Shown in pieces: positions 47,600-56,246 of a stretch of 64,000 nt of DNA. Location: the NCBI RefSeq assembly GCF_001548115.1, contig NZ_AP014821.1, positions 434,001-498,000 of the forward strand. Reading direction: 5' to 3'. The translations under genes were made by a program, and so were the position numbers. The notes below the pieces were generated by a model. It did not search any database, had not been told where the DNA came from, and saw nothing but the letters and a program-made list of their open reading frames with translations. This DNA is from Geminocystis sp. NIES-3709 (GTDB lineage: Bacteria; Cyanobacteriota; Cyanobacteriia; Cyanobacteriales; Cyanobacteriaceae). Position 1 is the stretch's first letter, and each line of letters starts with the position of its first letter.

Positions 47600-48469
47600 A
47601 TGTCTGATTCTTTAATTATCCGCAATCATCGTTTTATCTGGGGAAGTCGTACTTATTTGATGGGAATTTTAAATGTAACTCCTGATAGTTTCAGTGATGG
47701 AGGGCAATTTAATCATCTGGAAACGGCTTTAAAACAAGCTCAAATGATGATCGATCGAGGTGTTGATATAATTGATATTGGTGGGCAGTCCACACGCCCC
47801 GGAGCGAAACAAATTACCTTAGAAGAAGAATTAGAACGGGTTATTCCGATTATCAAAGCAATACGAGAAGTTTCTGATATACCTATTTCGATCGATACCA
47901 CTAGGGCAATAGTAGCACAAACATCTATTGAAAAAGGGGCAGATATAGTTAATGATATTTCTGGAGGAACATTCGATCGCGCAGGGGCGTTTCACGATCG
48001 CACCATGTTGTCAACGGTAGCAAAACTGCAAGTACCAATTATTTTAATGCACATTAAAGGTACTCCTAAAACTATGCAAACCTTGACAGATTATCAAGAT
48101 TTAATCGGAGAAATTAAGCAATTTTTGCAAGAAAGAATTGAAGAAGCAATAACATTAGGAATCAAAAAAGAGCATATTATCCTCGATCCGGGTATCGGTT
48201 TCGCTAAAAATTATGAACAAAACTTAGAAATTCTCAGAAATATAACAGAGATTAAAACATTAGGTTTTCCAGTATTAATAGGCACATCTCGTAAGAGTTT
48301 TATTGGCAAAATTTTAAACAGAGAAAATCCCCAAGAAAGAATATGGGGAACTGCCGCAACTTGCAGTTATGCTATTACTCAGGGTGCAGATATTTTAAGA
48401 GTTCATGATGTCAGTGAAATGTACGATGTAATTAGAGTTACTGATGCTTTGACTAAAAATAGTTACTAA
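47600..48469 (+). CDS. folP: Dihydropteroate synthase
   Basis: 289 residues from the ATG at 47600 (a TTG two codons earlier is less likely). Joins p-aminobenzoate to hydroxymethyl-dihydropterin pyrophosphate in folate synthesis. MGILNVTPDSFSDGGQF (pterin and pyrophosphate loop), GVDIIDIGGQSTRPGA, ISIDTTRA, ADIVNDISGGTFD, PIILMHIKGTPKTMQ, DPGIGFAKNYEQN and GTSRKSFIGKIL are all in the expected order. Follows tpiA. Confidence 0.96.
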   Translation: MSDSLIIRNHRFIWGSRTYLMGILNVTPDSFSDGGQFNHLETALKQAQMMIDRGVDIIDIGGQSTRPGAKQITLEEELERVIPIIKAIREVSDIPISIDTTRAIVAQTSIEKGADIVNDISGGTFDRAGAFHDRTMLSTVAKLQVPIILMHIKGTPKTMQTLTDYQDLIGEIKQFLQERIEEAITLGIKKEHIILDPGIGFAKNYEQNLEILRNITEIKTLGFPVLIGTSRKSFIGKILNRENPQERIWGTAATCSYAITQGADILRVHDVSEMYDVIRVTDALTKNSY

Positions 48470-48578
48470 AATTCTCTATTTAGAATGAGTAATTTTTCAT
48501 GATCAATTATCAACTATCAAATTATCGATCGAACTCAGGTTATTATGGATCATTGATTTTTAGTGTGTGAGAGTGTCA

Positions 48579-49697
48579 ATGGTTGAATATTTAGTTTTTT
48601 TAACTATATCAGCGAGTCTTTATGCTTTGTTTGCATTAGGTTTGAATTTACAATGGGGATTTACGGGATTAATTAATTTTGGTCATGTAGCTTTTATGAC
48701 GGTGGGTGCATATATTACAGTCTTATTAGCCCTGAAAGGTGTACCTTTAATCATAGGAGTAATGTTAGGTGCGATCGCATCTTCTGCCCTCGGTTTACTA
48801 ATTGGTTTAACTTCTTTAAAACTACGAGAAGATTACTTGGCGATCGTCACTATCGGAGTATCAGAGTTAATTCGTTTAATCGTACAAAATGAACAATGGT
48901 TAACAAAAGGTACTTTTGGAGTGCAAAGTTATCCATTACCTTTTGGGAAATTTCAGCCTAATTTTTTCGGGAAAATTTCCATGATTTTCTTACTAACTCT
49001 TTTAACTGCTTTTGTCTTGTGGCAATTATGGAGAAATTTTCGTCAACAGTTGGGTTTCAACCGACAGATTCAAGGTAAAAGTTTTCAGCCTTCTAGTCGT
49101 TTAAGTATCTATCTTTGGGGAGGAATCGCTCTTACTTTTATTCTTCTAGTTTATATCAATGGCTCGATCGCCCTTTATAATTATAGTTACAAAGCAGGGT
49201 TAATGTTATTGATCTTAATTATCCTCGCTTTAGTTTATTATGGTTTAGATCTTCTTGTCCATTCTCCTTGGGGTAGAGTATTAAAAGCTATTCGAGAAGA
49301 TGAAGAAATTCCCAAAGCGTTAGGTAAAAATATTTTCTGGTATAAACTACAATCCTTTATGTTAGGAGGTGCGATCGCAGGTGTAGCAGGTGCGTTTTAC
49401 AGTTGGCAACTAACTACCATTTATCCTAGCAGTTTTGAACCCTTATTAACCTTTAATGCTTGGATTATAGTCGTTTTAGGTGGCTCAGGCAATAACGCAG
49501 GAGTGATATTGGGTGCAATTATTTTTTGGGGTTACGACTCTTTAACCCGTTTTATCTTCAGCAATTCTGATATTATCAACGATTCTCAAGTCGGTGCATT
49601 AAGAGTCATGATTATCGGTTTAATTTTAATGATATTAATGATTTGGCGCCCTCAAGGAATTTTAGGTAAAAAACAAGAATTATCTCTTGGTAGGTAA
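48579..49697 (+). CDS. LivM-type permease of a branched-chain/neutral amino acid ABC transporter
   Basis: 372 residues from the ATG at 48579 (a GTG four codons earlier is possible). About nine membrane segments with the LivM signatures FALGLNLQWGFTGLINFGHVAF (near the start), LREDYLAIVTIGVSELIR, SPWGRVLKAIREDEEIPKAL (the EAA-like loop meeting the ATPase) and GVAGAFYSWQLTTIYPSSFE. Equivalent to a membrane subunit of the cyanobacterial Nat-I neutral amino acid system. The other subunits are not in the window; dispersed nat genes are known in Synechocystis. Confidence 0.9.
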   Translation: MVEYLVFLTISASLYALFALGLNLQWGFTGLINFGHVAFMTVGAYITVLLALKGVPLIIGVMLGAIASSALGLLIGLTSLKLREDYLAIVTIGVSELIRLIVQNEQWLTKGTFGVQSYPLPFGKFQPNFFGKISMIFLLTLLTAFVLWQLWRNFRQQLGFNRQIQGKSFQPSSRLSIYLWGGIALTFILLVYINGSIALYNYSYKAGLMLLILIILALVYYGLDLLVHSPWGRVLKAIREDEEIPKALGKNIFWYKLQSFMLGGAIAGVAGAFYSWQLTTIYPSSFEPLLTFNAWIIVVLGGSGNNAGVILGAIIFWGYDSLTRFIFSNSDIINDSQVGALRVMIIGLILMILMIWRPQGILGKKQELSLGR

Positions 49698-49699
49698 AA

Positions 49700-49768
49700 A
49701 TGAGTACCAATACCCAATACCTAATACCTGCATCCTACCGAAAAACTTTTTCAGCAACCCCTAATTAA
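49700..49768 (-). repeat. Dispersed intergenic repeat (family A copy 3, inverted)
   Basis: Minus strand: AATTAGGGGTTGCTGAAAAA, GTTTTTCGGTAGGATGC, then AGGTATTAGGTATTGGG heptamers. The first 20 bases match the copies at 34179 and 36923 closely. Lies between the LivM-type and pgsA genes; the copy reaches to a few bases before the pgsA start. Confidence 0.65.
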
Positions 49769-49773
49769 ATATA

Positions 49774-50286
49774 ATGAATGTTCCTAATTCCATCACTTTT
49801 AGTCGGATTGTTTTAGTTATTCCTCTTATTTATTTGTTATATCAACCATCAATTATTTTTCAATGGTTAGCCTTTGGTATTTTTATCCTTGCCGCTTTGA
49901 CAGATTGGTTAGACGGCTATTTAGCTAGAAAATTAAATCAAATCACCGAATTAGGTAAATTTTTAGATCCTCTAACGGATAAAATTCTAGTAATAACTCC
50001 TTTACTTATCCTCATTGAAAGACAAGTTATTCCAGCTTGGGGAGTATTAATTATTCTCGTCAGAGAAATTGTGATTGCTGGATGGCGAGTTAATCCTCAA
50101 TTAAGTCAAAAAAATAGTATTTCTGGCGCAAATATTTGGGGTAAGTTAAAAACTGTGGTACAAATTACTTCGATCGCTCTATTGATTATTCCTTTATCTA
50201 GTATTTGGCAAACTATTGGTTTAATTTGTTTTTGGGTGTCGGTGATATTAACTATCATTTCTGGAATTATTTATATTCGAGAATAA
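49774..50286 (+). CDS. pgsA: CDP-diacylglycerol-glycerol-3-phosphate 3-phosphatidyltransferase
   Basis: 170 residues, membrane protein making phosphatidylglycerolphosphate, the precursor of PG, an essential thylakoid lipid. The CDP-alcohol phosphatidyltransferase motif is complete: TD44WLD47GYLAR, GKFLD65PLTD69. N-terminal NVPNSITFSRI and four to five hydrophobic segments are as usual. Lies between the LivM-type permease and the CC-adding enzyme genes, all rightward. Confidence 0.94.
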   Translation: MNVPNSITFSRIVLVIPLIYLLYQPSIIFQWLAFGIFILAALTDWLDGYLARKLNQITELGKFLDPLTDKILVITPLLILIERQVIPAWGVLIILVREIVIAGWRVNPQLSQKNSISGANIWGKLKTVVQITSIALLIIPLSSIWQTIGLICFWVSVILTIISGIIYIRE

Positions 50287-50378
50287 TTATGATTTGTTGA
50301 ATAAATCGGAAAGCTATAAAAATCAATTGAGAATTATCAACTGTTAACTGTCTTATCTACTCTCATCATTCTACTTAA

Positions 50379-51593
50379 ATGCAAACTAGCTTACATAGCT
50401 TTATTATTGATAATTTGCCTTTTCCTTTAACTGTGTTACCTGATGACTGTTATTTAGTTGGTGGTGCAGTGAGAGATGTATTATTGCAAAGAAAAAAAGA
50501 ATCTATTGACTTGGATTTTGTTTTACCTCATTCAGCGATTAAAATTGCCAAAAATATTGCTAATTTGTCTAATGCTGGTTTTGTGGTACTAGATGCTGAT
50601 CGACATATTGCTAGAATAGTATTTCCTCATGTTACTGTTGATATTGCGAATCAAGAAGGGGATAGTATCAATGTAGATTTAGCTAGACGAGATTATACTA
50701 TCAACTCGATCGCATTTCACTGCCAAAAACAAGAAATAATTGATCCCTTTCACGGACAAGAAGATATAAATAAAGGGATAATGAGAATGATAAGCCAAAA
50801 AAACTTAGAAGATGATCCTCTGCGACTACTAAGAGGCTATCGACAGGCTTGTCAACTAAACTTTACGATAGAATCAGCTACCCGTGCCACTATTCAACAA
50901 TTAACTTCTTTATTAAGTAAGGTAGCGAAGGAAAGAATTAACATGGAGTTAGAGTATCTTTTCGCCAGTGAAAACGGTAGTTATTGGCTAACAGAGGCTT
51001 TTCGAGATGGTTTATTATCTATCCGTCATCCTTATCTTTCCCAAACTAAAATCAATTATCTTACCAATATAGATAATTCTGCTCGATGGTTTCAAGAAAA
51101 ATGGCTTGAATTTAAGTCTATTACTCCTAGTTATTATCAGAATGCAAAATTAGCCTGTTTTACTGACAATAACCCAGAAAATGCCGAACAAGAGTTAATT
51201 AACCTAAAATACTCTCGTCAAGACATTAAATCTGTCACCACTATACTTAAATATACTCCCTCTCTCCTAAAAAAAGATTTTGCCACAAATTTAGCAGATC
51301 AATATTTTTTCTTTTCTGCCGTGGGAGATATTTTGCCGATTTTAGCAATTTTTGCCCATGCCCATTATATTGACTCAGAATTGATTATTCTGCTAGTCGA
51401 TCGATATTTAGATGATAATGATATAGTGGCTCATCCTCAACCTTTGGTGACGGGAAAAGAGATAATGGAATCTTTACAAATACCCCCTAGCCCATTAATT
51501 GGCAAACTCTTAACAGATATTTCAATTGCTTACATTGAAGGAAAAATTAACACTAAAGATGATGCTTTACAATGGGTTAAAAAATTTCGTTAA
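50379..51593 (+). CDS. tRNA nucleotidyltransferase, probable CC-adding enzyme
   Basis: 404 residues. Class II nucleotidyltransferase: YLVGGAVRDVLLQ (about residues 25-37), metal-binding Asp pair in SIDLDFVLP (about 42-48), RRDYTINSIAF, and LRLLRGYRQACQLNF in the neck. The tail is helical. With the 962-residue paralog in this window it forms the split CCA-repair system known from Synechocystis; the compact form without DHH/CBS parts is the CC-adding candidate. Specificity is inferred from context. Its stop interlocks with that of the convergent DUF4335 gene in a shared TTAA. Confidence 0.88.
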   Translation: MQTSLHSFIIDNLPFPLTVLPDDCYLVGGAVRDVLLQRKKESIDLDFVLPHSAIKIAKNIANLSNAGFVVLDADRHIARIVFPHVTVDIANQEGDSINVDLARRDYTINSIAFHCQKQEIIDPFHGQEDINKGIMRMISQKNLEDDPLRLLRGYRQACQLNFTIESATRATIQQLTSLLSKVAKERINMELEYLFASENGSYWLTEAFRDGLLSIRHPYLSQTKINYLTNIDNSARWFQEKWLEFKSITPSYYQNAKLACFTDNNPENAEQELINLKYSRQDIKSVTTILKYTPSLLKKDFATNLADQYFFFSAVGDILPILAIFAHAHYIDSELIILLVDRYLDDNDIVAHPQPLVTGKEIMESLQIPPSPLIGKLLTDISIAYIEGKINTKDDALQWVKKFR

Positions 51594-52231
51594 TTGCCAT
51601 TGGGAGTTTGAGAAGGCGGAATAACTTGGGTATTGTTATTGGGGATTGGTTTTGGTTCTTGATTCGGGTCTTTAATGGTGCTAGGATTAGGAATCATAAA
51701 TAATGCGATCGAAGCTAAAGCTAAACCTACAAATCCTAATGCTAAAGGTGTCGATTGTTCTACAATTGAAATATCTCCTTGACGGTAACGACGAGATAAA
51801 GGATAGAGATTATCTTCTAATTGAGGTAAAGTATATTTATCTACAGAAAGTTGATCGATCGTGTCCAATAAATCAAAAAATTGAATAGTACTTAACTCTA
51901 TCTCTAATTGATTATTTGTATCTTCTTTTTTTTCCTGCCAAATCAAAAGATGACGGTTTTTTTCTGGTAATTTACGCAAACAAATATATTGATCATCAGT
52001 AGATTGCCCTGAATGACTTAAACCGCTTAACAATTCCTGAGAATAAGCACTAACTGCTTTAATTAAATTCTCAACAAAAACCAAACCTCCGCTTAAAATT
52101 GTAGTATGACCAACTATTTGACATTCGGCTTGAGTTAGCACAGACATAACATCATTATTATCATCGCTAAAACCTTGTAACGATAGTACACAATTTGGGG
52201 AAATATATTGACGATGGATAGTATTACTCAT
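51590..52231 (-). CDS. DUF4335 protein
   Basis: 213 residues from the ATG at 52231, which gives the family's usual start MSNTIHRQYISPNCVLSLQG; an upstream start at 52273 would add 14 unlikely residues. Cyanobacteria-specific family of unknown function: VLTQAECQIVGH, LSGGLVFVENLIKAVSAYSQELLSG, LEDNLYPLSRRYRQG (about 138-152), then a hydrophobic segment (LALGFVGLALASIALFMIP) and a Pro/Asn-rich tail. Probably anchored in a membrane by that C-terminal helix. Confidence 0.88.
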   Translation of the reverse strand: MSNTIHRQYISPNCVLSLQGFSDDNNDVMSVLTQAECQIVGHTTILSGGLVFVENLIKAVSAYSQELLSGLSHSGQSTDDQYICLRKLPEKNRHLLIWQEKKEDTNNQLEIELSTIQFFDLLDTIDQLSVDKYTLPQLEDNLYPLSRRYRQGDISIVEQSTPLALGFVGLALASIALFMIPNPSTIKDPNQEPKPIPNNNTQVIPPSQTPNGN

Positions 52232-52373
52232 AATGGACAGTGAATAGTGAATTAGTGAAAACCGAACCGACAAAAAAGTTAAAATAGATTGCAGATTAAC
52301 TTTACTTAACAGATTAGGATCGATCGAAAGATTATAATAAATTAATCTGTATCCAAAATTAGGATCAAATTTT

Positions 52374-53456
52374 ATGATTGACGTAATTATTATTAGTATT
52401 TTTGTTTTAGCTTTTGCCGGAATTGGTTTTGACCTTATTGAAATTTTACCCGATGATATACAAAATCAAATATCCAATATTCAAGCATTAAGATGGTTAG
52501 CCGCCGGATTCGCCTCCATTATCGGTTTAGCATTAGGATTAGTCGCCCAAACCACCTACAGAAGACTAGAGCAAAAAATTCGTAAAACTCCCATCGAAGT
52601 TATTATTACCAGAGCGATCGGTCTAGTGATAGGATTACTTCTAGCGAATTTAATGTTAGCACCTATTTTTTTACTACCGATACCGGGTAATTTCAGTTTT
52701 ATTAAACCCATGATGGCAATACTAGGTAGTATCATGTTCGCAGTTTTAGGTGTTTCCTTAGCTGACGCTCATGGGCGCACATTTCTTAGACTCATTAACC
52801 CCAACAGTATCGAATCCATGTTAGTCGCTGAAGGCACATTAAAGCCCGTTGCCACTAAAATCCTTGATACTAGCTGTATCATTGATGGGCGTATTCAACA
52901 ACTCCTTGCCACTGGTTTTCTTGAAGGACAAATTTTAATCCCTCAGTTTATCTTAAACGAATTACAACAATTAGCAGACGCTACCAATGATCAAAAAAGA
53001 GTCAGAGGCAGACGAGGTTTAGATATTCTTAATCAAATGCAAGAGACTTACCCGGAAAAAATTGTTATTCATCCCGAAGAATACGAAGATGTCACCACCG
53101 TTGACGCTAAATTATTGCACCTTGCCCATGATATTAACGCCATGTTAATTACCAATGACTTTAACTTAAGTAAAGTTGCTAGTTTACAAAAAATTGAAAT
53201 ACTTAATGTTAATGATTTAGCTCAAGCTGTGCGCCCTATTTATCTACCCGGTGACTATATCGACTTAAAAATTCTTAAGCATGGTAAAGAACCAAGTCAA
53301 GGTATTGGTTACTTAGAAGATGGTACAATGGTGGTAGTAGAAGAAGCTAATGGCCATGTAGGAGAGGAAATGAGAGTTATCGTCACATCCGCTTTACAAA
53401 CTTCCGCAGGAAGAATGATTTTTGCCAAGACTAATGCTTCTGCTGTTATTTCTTAA
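52374..53456 (+). CDS. PIN-TRAM domain membrane protein (YacL-like)
   Basis: 360 residues. Four hydrophobic segments in the first 145 residues, then a PIN nuclease-like domain (KILDTSCIIDGRI near 163 with the first acidic residue, ILNELQQLADATNDQKRVRGRRGLD, LITNDFNLSKVA) and a C-terminal TRAM domain (KHGKEPSQGIGYLEDGTMVV). The layout equals that of Bacillus YacL and its cyanobacterial orthologs, possibly an RNA-binding or RNA-cutting protein at the membrane. Single gene. Confidence 0.92.
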   Translation: MIDVIIISIFVLAFAGIGFDLIEILPDDIQNQISNIQALRWLAAGFASIIGLALGLVAQTTYRRLEQKIRKTPIEVIITRAIGLVIGLLLANLMLAPIFLLPIPGNFSFIKPMMAILGSIMFAVLGVSLADAHGRTFLRLINPNSIESMLVAEGTLKPVATKILDTSCIIDGRIQQLLATGFLEGQILIPQFILNELQQLADATNDQKRVRGRRGLDILNQMQETYPEKIVIHPEEYEDVTTVDAKLLHLAHDINAMLITNDFNLSKVASLQKIEILNVNDLAQAVRPIYLPGDYIDLKILKHGKEPSQGIGYLEDGTMVVVEEANGHVGEEMRVIVTSALQTSAGRMIFAKTNASAVIS

Positions 53457-53491
53457 AAATGCCTTATCAAATAAGTCGAGAAGAGAAAATA

Positions 53492-53510
53492 TCTCGCAAA
53501 GACGCAAAGG
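53492..53510 (+). repeat. Short repeat TCTCGCAAAGNCGCAA (second copy)
   Basis: TCTCGCAAAGACGCAAAGG after the PIN-TRAM gene; partner of the minus-strand copy at 33181-33198. Confidence 0.45.
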
Positions 53511-53520
53511 CGTAAAAGTT

Positions 53521-53573
53521 AACTGTCAAGTCTCAGATTTTCTAGCAAAGAAAAACAAAGAAATTTGACAGTT
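53521..53573. terminator. Inverted repeat AACTGTCAA / TTGACAGTT, weak terminator candidate
   Basis: Nine perfect inverted bases with a 35-base A-rich loop, followed by TTTTG. It lies between the PIN-TRAM and lipase-like genes. The long loop makes a classical terminator doubtful; a regulatory role for the downstream gene is an alternative. Confidence 0.3.
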
Positions 53574-53628
53574 TTTGTGTATCAATAAATTGGGAAGAAG
53601 TCTATCATTTTAAGTCATTATTTATTGA

Positions 53629-54207
53629 ATGAAATCTATTTTAATGGTTCATGGTATTACTGATACTGGCAATGTATTTAATTCCATGAAATCTTATTTT
53701 CAAGACAAGGGATATACAATTTATACTATTGATTTAATTCCCAATTTTGGTACCGCAGATTTACGGGATTTAGCACAACAAGTTAAACTATATATTGACT
53801 CTAAATTCAATTCAGAAGAAAAGATCATTTTATTGGGTTTTAGTATGGGTGGATTAGTTACTCGTTATTATCTTCAACGACTTAATGGATTAGAAAAAGT
53901 CGATCAATACATCAGTATTTCTGCTCCGAATAATGGTACTAATTTAGCTTATTTTGTACCTTTAAAAGGTATTTTACAAATGCGTCCTTATAGTAAATTT
54001 TTACAAGACTTAAATCAAGATGTCAAAGAGACATTAGGAAAAATTAAATGTTTAACTTTATGGACTCCTTTTGATACTATGATTATTCCCGCAAAAAGTT
54101 CTCTGTTGAATCTAGGAAAAGAAGTAAGGGTGCCTGTTTTAATTCATAAATGGATGTTAAGTGATAATAGAGTTTTCCTTAAAATTGACTCTTTTTTAAA
54201 CATCTAA
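53629..54207 (+). CDS. Alpha/beta-hydrolase, lipase-like
   Basis: 192 residues. Compact lipase-type alpha/beta-hydrolase: VHGITDTGNVF (oxyanion region, about 7-17) and the nucleophile elbow LLGFSMGGLVTRYY with Ser72, then YISISAPNNGTNLAYF as in bacterial triacylglycerol lipases and PGAP1-like proteins. The catalytic Asp may be in TPFDTMI; the His may be in LIHKWMLSD. No signal peptide. Substrate unknown; single gene facing a hypothetical gene 14 bases away. Confidence 0.85.
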   Translation: MKSILMVHGITDTGNVFNSMKSYFQDKGYTIYTIDLIPNFGTADLRDLAQQVKLYIDSKFNSEEKIILLGFSMGGLVTRYYLQRLNGLEKVDQYISISAPNNGTNLAYFVPLKGILQMRPYSKFLQDLNQDVKETLGKIKCLTLWTPFDTMIIPAKSSLLNLGKEVRVPVLIHKWMLSDNRVFLKIDSFLNI

Positions 54208-54221
54208 ATAGAATTTTTTTA

Positions 54222-54743
54222 TTAATTTTTAATGGCAATAAAACCTTTTAATTTTTGAAAACATTGGGAATAATCTTCTAAGGGTTTAAAATTATTCAAT
54301 GATGACTCGTGCTCCTCGATCGAGCTTTTATCAATTTTATCCATATTAATTACTCGATCTTTTAATAATTCTTCTGATTTTTTGTTAACAGTAAAAATAT
54401 CAAAGTTTTGTTGACTATTAACATTAGTAAAAAAATACTTTAATTCTTGATCTTCTTGATAAGAGAAAAAAGCATCAGGCTTAATTAAACAAGAAAACTC
54501 ATAGTTGAAACTTTGATTAACTTCTCCTTTTTTTAACCAAATATTTAAAATTTGTTCTACAGAGATAGCTTTTAATCTACCTTGATAAATAGCCTCTGTT
54601 ACTCCCAACGGCAACCAATGATGAGGATAAATTTTTGTCCATTTTATAATTAGTTCTATGATCTTATAACTATGTAAATCAAAACTATAATATTTAATTA
54701 AAATAATCGTTTGTCGAATATGATTTAAACTCTCATTCACCAT
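54222..54743 (-). CDS. Conserved cyanobacterial hypothetical protein
   Basis: 173 residues. Residues 28-100 (IIELIIKWTKIYPHHWLPLG, EAIYQGRLKAISVEQILNIW) resemble a family found widely in cyanobacteria without known function; a basic, Trp-rich helical domain. The C-terminal DYSQCFQKLKGFIA is another conserved piece, with an acidic low-complexity linker between. No membrane segment. Convergent with the lipase-like gene. Confidence 0.78.
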   Translation of the reverse strand: MVNESLNHIRQTIILIKYYSFDLHSYKIIELIIKWTKIYPHHWLPLGVTEAIYQGRLKAISVEQILNIWLKKGEVNQSFNYEFSCLIKPDAFFSYQEDQELKYFFTNVNSQQNFDIFTVNKKSEELLKDRVINMDKIDKSSIEEHESSLNNFKPLEDYSQCFQKLKGFIAIKN

Positions 54744-55146
54744 TTTTTAATTGATTAATAGTAAGACAGTGTTCATTCTATATCAATCAGCAAAAAAAAA
54801 CACTCACTATCGCAATCCTATATGAGTCGTCAGAAATAATTATGTTTAATTAGCAATTAGTTATCACCTATTGTGAAGTTAAATTTCTCGCCAACATTAG
54901 TAATTGATTACTTATTCTTTAATCGAAAAAAGGCTAAAAGCTAACAGCTAAAATTCTCACAAATGATTTAGGAATGCTATATATCCATATTTGAAGAAAA
55001 TTCGATCGTATAATTCTTATACTGCTACCAAAGACGATCAAGTCTAAATATTAACCTCGTCGTTATAAGCTATGATTTTACCTTGACAATAATTAGTTAA
55101 TGATTTTTCATTTCTAATTTCTCTTTCCTAATTACTAAATTCTCTC
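54744..55146. other. Intergenic region, mostly occupied by a MITE-like element
   Basis: 403 bases between divergent genes. The MITE-like element (54808-54982) fills most of the left half. The right half holds the promoter of the glycosyltransferase gene but no clear box. No ORF with coding character. Confidence 0.45.
54808..54982. mobile_element. MITE-like element, degenerate
   Basis: Left end CTATCGCAATCCTATATGAG and right end, read inward, TATAGCATTCCTAAATCATT share GCANTCCTAAT-like bases, then GTNGTGAGAA-like parts, over about 28 positions with several mismatches. About 175 bases, no coding capacity, with inner heptamers GCTAAAA, GCTAACA, GCTAAAA near 54933-54953. ATAGCAATCCTA ends of this type are common in cyanobacterial spacers. 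Confidence 0.4.
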
Positions 55147-56235
55147 ATGTCTCGACCTGTTTTATATCTCGCTATCACGAATCATGGATTTGGACACGCA
55201 GTAAGAATGACGACTATAGCATCACAAATACAAAGATTAAATTCTGACATATTATTAGTATTGGTAACAACAGCACCCAGATGGTTGTTAGAGTCTTATA
55301 TTGAGGGTGATTTTATCTATCGTTATCGTGCTTTTGATGTAGGAGTTATTCAATCAGATAGTTTAACTATGGATTTAGAAGCTACGAGGAAAAAAATGAC
55401 AGAATATCGTCTTCGAGAGAATGAGATAGTGGCAGGAGAAGTAGAATTTATCAATATCAATAAAGTTGGCTTGATTTTAGCTGATATTCCAGCAATGGCG
55501 GCAAGTATTGGGGAAAAAGCTGGAATTCCTTGCTGGATGATGAGTAATTTTGGTTGGGATTTTATCTATCGTGATTGGGGTGGGGATTTTGTCGAGATTG
55601 CCGATTGGTTAACTAATCGTTATCAAAAATGTCAACGTCTGTTTCGTTTACCTTTAGCGGAAGAAATGAGAAGTTTTCCACTCGTCGAAAATGTGGGTTT
55701 AACTGGTGGAATCCCTCGTTATAGTGAATCGGAGTTACGAGAAAAATTTAATATTACCACTGACAAAGAAAAAACTATTTTGCTCACTTTTGGCGGTTTA
55801 GGAATAGAAGCGATTCCTTACGAAAATTTGAGTCGTTTTCCTGATTGGCAATTTATCACTTTTGCTAATAATGCTCCTGATTTGCCTAATCTTCTTAAAA
55901 TTACAAATAAGCTCGATCGACCAGTGGACTTTATGCCCTTGTGTGGTACAGTGATGTCTAAACCCGGATTTAGTACTTTTTCTGAAAGTCTCCGTTTAGA
56001 TATTCCTCTGATTAGTTTGACAAGAGAAGGTTTTGCTGAAGCAGAAATTTTGTTACAAGGTTTAAAAGATTATAGTTATCATAAAATAGTCAATTATCAA
56101 GAGTTTTTTGAAGGCAATTGGGACTTCTTAAAAACAGAATTATTACCTCCTCAAAGTCATAGTAAAATCGACAAAAATGGTACTGAATTTATTGCTCAAG
56201 AAATCGTTAATTTTTTTAATAAATCAGTAAGTTAA
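55147..56235 (+). CDS. Glycosyltransferase-like protein (GT-B, MurG/GT28 style)
   Basis: 362 residues. The N-terminal domain starts YLAITNHGFGHAVRMTTIA, the glycine/His loop of GT-B enzymes acting on lipid or nucleotide sugars; the C-terminal domain has ILLTFGGLGIEAIPYENL and then VMSKPGFSTFSESLRLDIPL, the donor-binding part (a KxGxxT/S, E pattern as in MurG-like enzymes). Soluble. Substrates unknown; conserved in cyanobacteria. Converges on the RsbQ-like hydrolase gene, 11 bases apart. Confidence 0.85.
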   Translation: MSRPVLYLAITNHGFGHAVRMTTIASQIQRLNSDILLVLVTTAPRWLLESYIEGDFIYRYRAFDVGVIQSDSLTMDLEATRKKMTEYRLRENEIVAGEVEFININKVGLILADIPAMAASIGEKAGIPCWMMSNFGWDFIYRDWGGDFVEIADWLTNRYQKCQRLFRLPLAEEMRSFPLVENVGLTGGIPRYSESELREKFNITTDKEKTILLTFGGLGIEAIPYENLSRFPDWQFITFANNAPDLPNLLKITNKLDRPVDFMPLCGTVMSKPGFSTFSESLRLDIPLISLTREGFAEAEILLQGLKDYSYHKIVNYQEFFEGNWDFLKTELLPPQSHSKIDKNGTEFIAQEIVNFFNKSVS

Positions 56236-56246
56236 AAAGAGGCAAA

